Shown in pieces: positions 46,272 through 54,137 of a DNA stretch of 64,000 nucleotides. The notes under the pieces were generated by a model. The model had not been told where the DNA came from and made no database searches. It worked only from the letters and a program-made list of their open reading frames with translations. Positions within the stretch are counted from its first letter, which is position 1; each line of letters opens with the position of its first letter. The position numbers and the translations under genes are program-made. Source of the DNA: Tardiphaga sp052076105. Lineage in GTDB: Bacteria; Pseudomonadota; Alphaproteobacteria; Rhizobiales; Xanthobacteraceae. The stretch spans positions 4,340,001-4,404,000 of the forward strand of contig NZ_CP197245.1 of the NCBI RefSeq assembly GCF_052076105.1, written 5' to 3'.

Positions 46272-49200
46272 ATGAACAATGCGGATTTTCAGTTGCGAGG
46301 CGTCGGCGATGCACGGCTGGCCGTACACGCCACCAGCAACCAGCCGGTCTGGCTGTGGTCGCGCGACGGCACCCGTGTCCTGTGGGCCAATCCGGTCGGC
46401 GCCAGGCTGTTCGGCGCCCGTAATGCCTCAGACCTGTTTGCCAGGACTTTCGGGCCCGCCGATACCCATCGCCGCCAGATAGCCCAGCTCGGCACACGGC
46501 TGCCGGCCAGTGGAGCCATGCGGCTGGAGCGCCTGCGCGGCTTTGGCGCGGCGCTGGGCAGCCTGATGACCTGCGCCTGCTCGCAGCTTGAATTTCCCGA
46601 TGGCGGCAGCGGTATTCTCGTTGTCGCAGCGGAGCCGCTCGGTGGCCGCGGCATGCCGCTGATCGAACGGCTGCAAAATCTCGTCGAGGGGATCGACACC
46701 CCGATCGCCGCCTTTGCGCGCGACGGCCTGTTCGTCGGCGCCAACGAAATGGCCCGGGCGCTGCTTGGTTTTCGCAATCTCTCCGATGCCGGCCTCGATC
46801 ATGCGCGCGACGGCGCGCTGAAGGACGGCCGTATCGAAACGCCGATCGGCTTTGGCCGCATGGTGCTGCAACGCGTGGGCAGCGGCGCCGATGTCGGACT
46901 GGTGGCGCTGATCGCGCCGGGCGCTGTGCATCCGGCACCGCGCGAAGAAGAACTCGAGGCTCCCTCAAAACCCGAAGCCGGCGTTGAACCGCAAAGCGCC
47001 CTTGCGGAGCCGAGCGAGCTGTTTGTCGCATTCGATCAGGCCCCTGGGGCGAAAGACCCGAGTGAAGACGCCATCGACATCGACGCTCCGATCGAGCCGG
47101 AAAAAACCGAGACCGATCGCGACGCGCATCTCGAAGACGTCATCGCCGAAACCATCGCACATGCCGACGCGCCGGCTGAGACTCACGCGCCCTCGCCTGC
47201 CGTTGAAGCCGTTGCTGGCGAAACTGCACCCGTCGCCCTGCCCGAGATCGAACCGCGCACGACACCGCTCCGTTTCGTATGGCAGATCGATGCGGAGAAG
47301 CGTTTCACACTGAACTCTGACGAGTTCGTCCACCTGATCGGCCCGCGCACAACGGCAAGCTTTGGTCGCAAGTGGGACGACCTCACGGCTGAATTCAACC
47401 TCGATCCCGACAGCCACGTCGTCAAGGCGATGGCCACGCAGCAGACATGGAGTGGCATCACGCTGCTCTGGCCGGTGGATGGCGGTGGCCGCCTGCCTGT
47501 CGAACTTTCTGGCCTGCCGCTGTTCGATCGCGAGCGCAATTTCACTGGCTATCGCGGTTTCGGCGTTTGCCGCGACCTCGATGGGATGACGCGGCTCGCC
47601 GAGCAACGCCGGCATGATCACGTCAGCGCCCCACCGCCCAGACCATTATCCGCCGACGTCGCGCAGGCCGGCCCTGTCGGCGACAGTGTCAATGAACCGA
47701 TTACTCTCACCACCGACCCGATACCAGAACAGACACCACCGCCAACCACACCGGACAGCACCGTGCAACCACCCGAGAACGTCGTGCCATTTCGACCAGG
47801 CGATCCCAGATCGCCGGCACTGACGCCTGTCGAGAACAGCGCCTTCAACGAGCTTGCACGGCAGTTGTCGGCTCGGCTCGAGTCGGAGACGGGGCTGATC
47901 GCGAGCACGAACCCGCCTGAACCAGAGAGTGCGGAAGACGCAGACAACAACGAGAGTGATGACGCGCGGACCGCTCCGCAGGCTTCGTCTCAGCCCACCG
48001 GCGCAGCCTCCCAGGCCGCGTGGCTGACGACGCCACCGGCTGCACCGCGCGGCGAAATGATGCGCGACAAGACGCTGCTCGACCTGATGCCGGTCGGCGT
48101 CCTGATCTATCGGCTCGATCGCCTGCTATTCGCCAATCCCGCCTTCCTCGCCCGGATGAACTATCCGAGCCTGAACGCACTGGAAGAAGCGGGTGGCCTC
48201 GATGCGCTCTATGTCGGAGCCGATGTCTCTTCTGCGGCCAGCACCTCCGATGACGGCACCGCCGTCACGATTTCCAGCGGTGATCAGTCCGGCACCACAG
48301 TGCCCGCCGAAGCGCGCCTGTACACGATTTCATGGGATAACGAGCCGGCGCATGCGCTGATTTTCTCTCCGCCCAAGACAGAGCCAGTCGCCGCCCCCGT
48401 CGCAATCGCTGCGCCCGCTGCGGACGCGCCACTGCCCGCCGGCCATATCGATGCTGAAGATCTTGCCGCGATCCTCGATACCACGGCCGAAGGCGTCATC
48501 ATGTTCGACGCCGAAGGCAACATCAATTCCTGCAATCGCAGCGCCGAGGCGCTGTTCGGCTATAGCGGCGAACTACTGACGCAGCGGAATGTGACCGACC
48601 TGTTCGCAGCAGAAAGCCGCCGCGTGGTGCAGGACTATCTCGCAAGCGTGAAGGAAGCCGGCGTGGCCAGCCTGATGGATCATGGCCGTGAGGCCCTGGG
48701 CCAGGTGCGCGCAGGCGGCCTCGTGCCGCTGTCGATGACCATCGGCCGCACGCGCGCGGATGGACCGAACTTCTTTGCCGTGTTCCGCGACCTGACGCAG
48801 ACAAAGAAGACCGAAACCGAACTGCTGAATGCACGCCGCCAGGCCGATCGTGCGGCAACGGCCAAGGCCGATGTGCTGGCGCGGATCAGCCATGAGGTCC
48901 GCACACCGCTAAATGCCATCATCGGCTTCGCAGAAGTGATGGTCGACCAGCGCTTCGGCCCGCTCGGCAACGAGCGCTATGTCGAATACATGAAAGACAT
49001 TCGCGCCTCGGGCGAGCGTGTCATCGCGATCGTCAATGATCTGCTCGATCTGTCACGCATCGAGACCGGCAAGATCGACCTCGCTTTTACCACGCAGAAC
49101 CTCAACGAGATGGTGGAGCAATGCGTTGCGGTGATGCAGCCGCAGGCCAATCGTGGCCGCATCATCATCCGCACTTCGCTGGCGCATCTGCTGCCGACCG

Positions 49201-49553
49201 TCGTTGCCGACGCCCGCGCGCTGCGGCAGATCACGCTGAACCTGATCGGCAATTCGATCCATCTCGCCAATGCCGGCGGTCAGGTGATCGTCTCCACCGC
49301 ATTGTCGGACTTCGGCGAGATCGTGCTGCGCGTCCGCGATACCGGCCACGGCCTCAACGACAACGAACTCGCCGCCGCGATGGAGCCGTTCCGCAGTTCG
49401 ACGCCGGCTGACTCTTCGGAGAGCTCGGGTGTCAGCCTGTCGCTGACCAAGGCGCTGGTCGAAGCCAACAATGCGCGCTTCCAGATCAAGACCGCGCCGA
49501 GCTCCGGCACGCTGATCGAGGTGGCATTTTCGAATGCGGCGGTGAAGGCCTGA
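46272..49553 (+). CDS. Large PAS sensor histidine kinase, PdhS/PleC/DivJ type
   Basis: A 1093-aa cytoplasmic kinase. It holds a PAS-like N terminus, an acidic linker at about 225-330, further PAS-like parts at about 335-430 and 590-680, a clear PAS domain at about 735-850, then a dimerisation helix pair with the phospho-His in SHEVRTPLNAIIGFAEVM near 873 and the family mark FGPLGNERYVEYMKDI. N-box NLIGNSIHLA and G1 DTGHGL are present, but the G2 box reads SGVSLSLTKALVEANNA rather than GxGLGL. PdhS-type kinases act on DivK in the Rhizobiales cell cycle. Start ATG 46272 (GTG 46266 possible). Confidence 0.9.
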   Translation: MNNADFQLRGVGDARLAVHATSNQPVWLWSRDGTRVLWANPVGARLFGARNASDLFARTFGPADTHRRQIAQLGTRLPASGAMRLERLRGFGAALGSLMTCACSQLEFPDGGSGILVVAAEPLGGRGMPLIERLQNLVEGIDTPIAAFARDGLFVGANEMARALLGFRNLSDAGLDHARDGALKDGRIETPIGFGRMVLQRVGSGADVGLVALIAPGAVHPAPREEELEAPSKPEAGVEPQSALAEPSELFVAFDQAPGAKDPSEDAIDIDAPIEPEKTETDRDAHLEDVIAETIAHADAPAETHAPSPAVEAVAGETAPVALPEIEPRTTPLRFVWQIDAEKRFTLNSDEFVHLIGPRTTASFGRKWDDLTAEFNLDPDSHVVKAMATQQTWSGITLLWPVDGGGRLPVELSGLPLFDRERNFTGYRGFGVCRDLDGMTRLAEQRRHDHVSAPPPRPLSADVAQAGPVGDSVNEPITLTTDPIPEQTPPPTTPDSTVQPPENVVPFRPGDPRSPALTPVENSAFNELARQLSARLESETGLIASTNPPEPESAEDADNNESDDARTAPQASSQPTGAASQAAWLTTPPAAPRGEMMRDKTLLDLMPVGVLIYRLDRLLFANPAFLARMNYPSLNALEEAGGLDALYVGADVSSAASTSDDGTAVTISSGDQSGTTVPAEARLYTISWDNEPAHALIFSPPKTEPVAAPVAIAAPAADAPLPAGHIDAEDLAAILDTTAEGVIMFDAEGNINSCNRSAEALFGYSGELLTQRNVTDLFAAESRRVVQDYLASVKEAGVASLMDHGREALGQVRAGGLVPLSMTIGRTRADGPNFFAVFRDLTQTKKTETELLNARRQADRAATAKADVLARISHEVRTPLNAIIGFAEVMVDQRFGPLGNERYVEYMKDIRASGERVIAIVNDLLDLSRIETGKIDLAFTTQNLNEMVEQCVAVMQPQANRGRIIIRTSLAHLLPTVVADARALRQITLNLIGNSIHLANAGGQVIVSTALSDFGEIVLRVRDTGHGLNDNELAAAMEPFRSSTPADSSESSGVSLSLTKALVEANNARFQIKTAPSSGTLIEVAFSNAAVKA

Positions 49554-49568
49554 GCGGCCTTCTCCGAT

Positions 49569-50777
49569 CTAGCGACTGAGCGCCATCGCCGCGTCGGAAC
49601 GGCGCGGCTTGCGATAGCCGATCAGCAGTGGACCGAATGAGACGGCGAAGCCGATAAAGGCCGCGACCCACGTCAATGCTGCAACATGGAGCAGCGACGG
49701 ACTGTAAGCCGGCGCGATCACGGCGCCGATCCGCGCCAGTGCCGCCACGATGACGGCAGCATAGATCATCAGCGTGGTGCGTGAGGCATGCAGTGCCTGG
49801 CCGGTATGGCCCAGCGTTGCCCGGCTCATGACAGCCAGCGTCATCACGCCGGCCGCACCTGCCATCCATGCATGCAGGCCGGCGCTGGGCGCGACCCATC
49901 CTGCTGCCGCTGCGGCATTCAGCAGGAAACCCAGCGGCACGAAAGCGTAACCGATATGCAGGATCAGCAGCAGGCCCTCGCCCGACGTACGATCGCCGGC
50001 CCAACGCGCAAGACGCGTGATGTGCAGCAAGCCGACCAGCGCGAGTGCCACTCCCGTTAGTTCGCCAAGGGGCCGCGCGATCCACAGAACCAACGCGGCG
50101 GCGCTGATGGCAATGACAACCATATCGAAACGCGCGAATGGCACCGGCAGCCGACCGGGATTCTCGCGCACCAGCCAGTTGCGGGTGAAGCTCGGAATGA
50201 TCCGCCCGCCGATCAGCGAGATCAGCAAGACCACGACCGCGACGCCGATCCGGATGCTGACGTCCGCGGCCCCAGCAAGATGAGCTTCAACATGAAAAGC
50301 GATGTTGCCGACCAGCAGGAGTGCGACGATGCCCACCACGGGCAGATTGCGCCAGTTACGGCCCGCCGCGATCTCGCGGGTCGCAGCGGCGGCAACCAGC
50401 GTCAGGAAACTCACATCGATCAGCATCGCCGCGAGCCAGCCCGTATAGGCCGAAAATGTCAGGCAAATCCGTCCTGCGATCCAGAGGACGACCAGCCCGA
50501 GCAACGGCAGACCGCGGATCGGCAGTCGACCGGTCCAGTTTGGAATGGCCGTGAACAGAAATCCGGTGACGACGGCCGACATGAAACCGAACAGCATCTC
50601 GTGAATGTGCCAGTCGCGCGGCGCAAGACCGGTGGCCAGTGCCAGCCGGCCATGAAAGGCCGGCATCCAGATCAGAATTCCCAAACCGGCATAACACGCC
50701 CCGAGCAGGAAAAAGGGACGGAAGCCGGCCGAGAACAATGGCCAGTCGGCGATGGAACGAACACGAAGAGGCGTCAT
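49569..50777 (-). CDS. nnrS: NnrS family membrane protein
   Basis: A 402-aa protein with about twelve membrane spans, in the haem- and copper-containing NnrS family linked to nitric oxide defence in denitrifiers. The N-terminal FSAGFRPFFLLGACYAGLGI and WHIHEMLFGFMSAVVTGFLFTAIPNWTGR are family signatures, the His residues being likely haem ligands. ATG 50777 is chosen since GGGAGAG lies 6 nt upstream (GTG 50783 possible). It lies next to a pseudoazurin remnant and an NnrR-like regulator. Confidence 0.93.
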   Translation of the reverse strand: MTPLRVRSIADWPLFSAGFRPFFLLGACYAGLGILIWMPAFHGRLALATGLAPRDWHIHEMLFGFMSAVVTGFLFTAIPNWTGRLPIRGLPLLGLVVLWIAGRICLTFSAYTGWLAAMLIDVSFLTLVAAAATREIAAGRNWRNLPVVGIVALLLVGNIAFHVEAHLAGAADVSIRIGVAVVVLLISLIGGRIIPSFTRNWLVRENPGRLPVPFARFDMVVIAISAAALVLWIARPLGELTGVALALVGLLHITRLARWAGDRTSGEGLLLILHIGYAFVPLGFLLNAAAAAGWVAPSAGLHAWMAGAAGVMTLAVMSRATLGHTGQALHASRTTLMIYAAVIVAALARIGAVIAPAYSPSLLHVAALTWVAAFIGFAVSFGPLLIGYRKPRRSDAAMALSR

Positions 50778-50801
50778 CGTCACTCTCCCGTTTGGAGCGC
50801 G

Positions 50802-50955
50802 TTACTTCGCAGCCACTTTCTCGAACAGCGCCGCGAACACTGTCTTGGCCTTGCCGGGATGGGTCACCGCCCTGGCTTCGGCTGCATTGGTTGGCGTACC
50901 GACACCACCGGTCCCACCATGCCCATGCCGTAATGCGGCGGGCATTTCGCGCCGG
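50802..50955 (-). pseudogene. Pseudoazurin remnant (C-terminal part, frameshifted)
   Basis: On the minus strand one frame reads GAKCPPHYGMGMVGPVVSV, with the Cu ligands Cys, His (+3) and Met (+8) of pseudoazurin in place, and the next frame continues GTPTNAAEARAVTHPGKAKTVFAALFEKVAAK to a stop at 50802, the usual pseudoazurin C terminus. The frame changes at about 50895-50905. No N-terminal half with the first His ligand or a signal peptide is seen, and a stop lies just before GAKC. So the gene is broken and truncated. It was probably an electron donor to nitrite reductase. Confidence 0.75.
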
Positions 50956-50990
50956 ATGCGCCAAATTAGGCCTGCCGCCCGGCCTCCACA

Positions 50991-51004
50991 TTGCGCCAGC
51001 GCAA
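50991..51004. promoter_or_regulatory. FixK/NnrR-type box TTGCGCCAGCGCAA
   Basis: A perfect TTGCGC-CA-GCGCAA palindrome fitting both the FixK2 pattern TTG(A/C)-N6-(T/G)CAA and the NnrR pattern TTG-N8-CAA. It lies 69 bp upstream of the Crp/Fnr regulator gene and just upstream of the pseudoazurin remnant, so it may have served both directions. Confidence 0.75.
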
Positions 51005-51073
51005 ACTTCCGCTTGATCGACGCCCGCAATCACGGTCTAGAAGTGCCCGGAATGGAAATCTGACGGAGAACGC

Positions 51074-51781
51074 ATGTCGGCAGTCGACAGCTCCATGGTC
51101 GCGCATCTGCCACTGTTCGAAGGCCTCGACACCGCAGCCTGTGAGGCGATCCTGCGCGAGGCGCATTCGATCCGCGTCCCGAAGAACAAGGTGGTTTTCG
51201 AGCAAGGCGAGGACGTCCACTCGTTCTATCTGCTGCTCCATGGGCATATTCGCGCGACCAAGATGACGCCCGCCGGCGAGCAGGTGATCGTGCGCTATGT
51301 CGCGACCGGCGAGATATTCGGGATCGGCCAGGCGATCGGACTCGCGACCTATCCGGCAACCGCGACGGCGGTGGATGACAGCGTGGTTCTGGTATGGCCC
51401 ACCACGGTCTGGACCCGCCTGGTCGCCGACTACCCCCTCCTCGCCGCCAACACACTCAAGACCGTCGGTAGCCGGTTGCAGGAGGCGCATACGCGCGTGG
51501 TCGAGATGTCGACCCAGCAGGTCGAGCAGCGCGTCGCCCACGCCCTGCTGCGGCTGGTGAACCAATCAGGCCGCAAGACCGCGCAAGGCGTCGAGATCGA
51601 TTTCCAGTTGAGCCGTCAGGATATCGCCGAGATGACCGGCGCCACGGTGTTCACCGTGAGCCGCACGCTCAGCACCTGGGAACAGCGCGGGCTGATCGAA
51701 AGCAGCCGGCAGCGCATCGTGCTGCGCGACCCCGAGACATTGCGTACGCTCGCCAACGCTATTCCAGGTGACGACGCATAG
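51074..51781 (+). CDS. Crp/Fnr family regulator, NnrR-like
   Basis: A 235-aa regulator with an effector beta-roll at about 15-130 and an HTH at the C terminus (LSRQDIAEMTGATVFTVSRTLSTWEQRG). The recognition helix has TVSRTL without the FNR Glu at the usual place (TVFTVSR), so its DNA preference differs from the FNR-type protein at 14036. No N-terminal cysteine cluster is present, so it is not an Fe-S sensor; NnrR/DNR-type NO sensing through haem is the likely mode, supported by the neighbouring nnrS. GGAGAA precedes the ATG. Confidence 0.88.
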   Translation: MSAVDSSMVAHLPLFEGLDTAACEAILREAHSIRVPKNKVVFEQGEDVHSFYLLLHGHIRATKMTPAGEQVIVRYVATGEIFGIGQAIGLATYPATATAVDDSVVLVWPTTVWTRLVADYPLLAANTLKTVGSRLQEAHTRVVEMSTQQVEQRVAHALLRLVNQSGRKTAQGVEIDFQLSRQDIAEMTGATVFTVSRTLSTWEQRGLIESSRQRIVLRDPETLRTLANAIPGDDA

Positions 51782-51786
51782 CGCGG

Positions 51787-53121
51787 TTACGCCGCTTCGA
51801 ATTGCCTGACGTCGTGCGACACGTCTCCGAGTGGAATCGAGACCGCAGCCCTGACGCCCTGGGCATCGCCGCGGTTTGCGATATCGAGGCTGAAGCCGTT
51901 ACGATCCGCCGCCGTCCGGGCAATCGCCAATCCGAGCCCGGTGCCATCGATATCCATCGGCGCCGCACGGAAGAAGCGATCGTAGAGATACGGCACGGCG
52001 GATTCCGGTATCCCGCATCCGCTGTCGATCACCTCGATAACGAAATCCGTACCCCGGCGTGCGGCCTTGATGCTGACCGCGCCGCCGGCGCGCGTGTAAC
52101 GCACCGCATTGTCGAGCAGATTCGAGACGATCAGCCGGAGATCGGCGGCACGGACATTCAATTCATCACGCGCCCCCGGTACAATCGCGAGTGAGACGCC
52201 CTTGGCCTCGGCGATGGAGACGAAGCCGGACACCACAAGCCGCACGAAGGCCTCGGCATCGACGACCTCGGCTTCGCTTTCGATGCCAGCATCGGCGCGC
52301 ACCATTGTCATCAGCTGGTTCACCGAATAGGTGGCCCTTCGAATCCCGTCGAGCAGATCCTGCGCGATCTCACGTTCAGGCGGATTGAGTTCGCGCGATC
52401 GCAGATTATCGATCTGGATCTGCAGAGCCGCGAGCGGAGTTCGCAATTCATGTGCCGCGTCAGACACGAAGCGACGCTGGGTCTCCAGCGCGGTCTGATG
52501 TCGCGCGATCAGGGAATTCATGGCTGTCACGAGCGGAGCGACTTCGACCGGAACACCGGTCAGGCTGAGCGCGCCCTTCGCGTCGGTGCTGCGCTGGCCG
52601 ATATCGGCCGACAGTGTTCCAAGCCCGGACAACACACGCTTCACGGCCCACCAGATCATCAACCACGCAATCGGGATAGCAACGATCAGCGGCACCGCCG
52701 CGCCCGCGGCCGCATAGGCGGCAACTTCCTCGCGCGCACTCCAGCGCTGCGCCACCTGGATCGCATGCGTCGCATCGCGCGACGTGAACACACGCCAACG
52801 CTCTCCACCCGCGGTCACGTCGGCATAGCCAAGTTCCGACTGAAACGGGATATCGACCGAAGGGCCTGAACGATGGATGGGCTGCCTCGATTGATCCCAG
52901 ATCTGGATCACCAGCTGGTCTTCCAGCTCGGCATCGATCCGCGGCTCGATATCATGCCGGAACACCATGCCCGCCGTCAGCGCAACCTCGTGCAGAGCGT
53001 TGTCCTGAAAACTGTTCACCTCGTATTTGACGAAATAATAGGACGTGACCGATGCGGCGACGCCGACGACCATGAGCAGACCGGTGACATAGGCCATCAC
53101 GGTCCTTCGCAGCGACGTCAT
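51787..53121 (-). CDS. Two-component sensor histidine kinase
   Basis: A 444-aa membrane kinase of the QseC/TctE-like group: two N-terminal and mid spans (about 8-28 and 137-160) enclose a periplasmic sensor, then a phospho-His in DAAHELRTPLAAL near 223, N-box SNLLDNAVRYT, G1 DSGCGI and G2 GTGLGL. It overlaps the response regulator stop by 4 bp, so the two are coupled. Signal unknown. Confidence 0.93.
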   Translation of the reverse strand: MTSLRRTVMAYVTGLLMVVGVAASVTSYYFVKYEVNSFQDNALHEVALTAGMVFRHDIEPRIDAELEDQLVIQIWDQSRQPIHRSGPSVDIPFQSELGYADVTAGGERWRVFTSRDATHAIQVAQRWSAREEVAAYAAAGAAVPLIVAIPIAWLMIWWAVKRVLSGLGTLSADIGQRSTDAKGALSLTGVPVEVAPLVTAMNSLIARHQTALETQRRFVSDAAHELRTPLAALQIQIDNLRSRELNPPEREIAQDLLDGIRRATYSVNQLMTMVRADAGIESEAEVVDAEAFVRLVVSGFVSIAEAKGVSLAIVPGARDELNVRAADLRLIVSNLLDNAVRYTRAGGAVSIKAARRGTDFVIEVIDSGCGIPESAVPYLYDRFFRAAPMDIDGTGLGLAIARTAADRNGFSLDIANRGDAQGVRAAVSIPLGDVSHDVRQFEAA

Positions 53122-53786
53122 GCGCCCTCCTTTGTCACCATCCAGCCCGCACCGCGGACATTGCGAACGATGTCCTTGTCGAATTTCTTGCGCAGCCCGT
53201 GAATCAGCACATCGACCGCGTTGCTCTGGACCTCCTCGCCCCAGCCGTAGATCCGGCTCTCGATCTGGCTACGCGACAGGATCTGCCCGGGGCGTTCCAT
53301 CAAAGCCTGGAGCACCGCAAATTCGCGCACCGACAGCAGATGCTTGATATCGCGGAACGTCGCCACCTGCGTCGATGGATCCAGCATGATCTCTGCGGAC
53401 GTCATCAGCGACACCACGCGACCATTGGAGCGGCGCGTGACTGCGCGGATTCGCGCGAGCAGGACCGGCAGTTCAAACGGTTTGACGATGTAATCGTCCG
53501 CGCCGAGATCGAGGCCCGCCACCATGTCGGACACGCCATCCCGCGCGGTGATGATCAGGGCCGGCGTCGTCATGCCTGCTTTCCGCTTCGCCTTGAGTAC
53601 GTCGAGGCCCGACATCTTGGGAAGACCGATATCGATCAGTGCGACCGCATATTCCGACCGGTCCATCGCGGCGAAGCCATCACGGCCATTGCGCGCCCAG
53701 TCGACACTCATGCCATTCTCGCTCAGGCCGCGCACCAGCGCCTTGCCGAACATGGCATCGTCTTCGATCAGTAGTACGCGCATCAT
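53118..53786 (-). CDS. OmpR/PhoB-type response regulator
   Basis: A 222-aa regulator with the receiver Asp in ALIDIGLPKMSG near residue 51, Lys in ADDYIVKPF, and a C-terminal winged helix (LSVREFAVLQALMERPGQILSRSQIESRIYG). It is the first gene of the pair with the kinase at 51787. It lies divergent to a TonB-dependent receptor gene, which may be a target but is separated by 351 bp. Confidence 0.94.
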   Translation of the reverse strand: MMRVLLIEDDAMFGKALVRGLSENGMSVDWARNGRDGFAAMDRSEYAVALIDIGLPKMSGLDVLKAKRKAGMTTPALIITARDGVSDMVAGLDLGADDYIVKPFELPVLLARIRAVTRRSNGRVVSLMTSAEIMLDPSTQVATFRDIKHLLSVREFAVLQALMERPGQILSRSQIESRIYGWGEEVQSNAVDVLIHGLRKKFDKDIVRNVRGAGWMVTKEGA

Positions 53787-54137
53787 TCAATCTCGTGCCT
53801 GCGGGAAATTCGGAAAGCCAATCCTCGACAGGTCAGACAACATCAGAGGCATCTCGATATTCCCCTATCCCAGGTGTCGGCGACTGCAGCGCTTGCCCGG
53901 AGGCTAATGATCTGGCGCAGGCCAGCCGCCGCACCTCGTTTAGAACGATTACAAATTATATCGACGCCCATTGGTGCGCAGATCACACACCCTGGGCATA
54001 TCCCTCGAAGTTCGATTTATTCTAAACGCCATCTAATTCGCGCCTAATACTCCGAATTGCAGATGTGTCCAAGTGTTTCCGGGGAAGCACAAGGACCGCC
54101 GGCATTTGCATGAGCGGAGAATATTTCAGGGGCAGTA
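53787..54137. promoter_or_regulatory. Divergent promoter region with Irr-like half-sites
   Basis: 351 bp between the response regulator and the receptor gene. TTTAGAACGATTAC at 53939 and (reverse strand) TTTAGAATAAATC at 54014-54026 resemble one half of the Irr/ICE box (TTTAGAA...TTCTAAA) used for iron control in Rhizobiales. The region between them is AT-rich. Coding is not evident. Confidence 0.45.
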
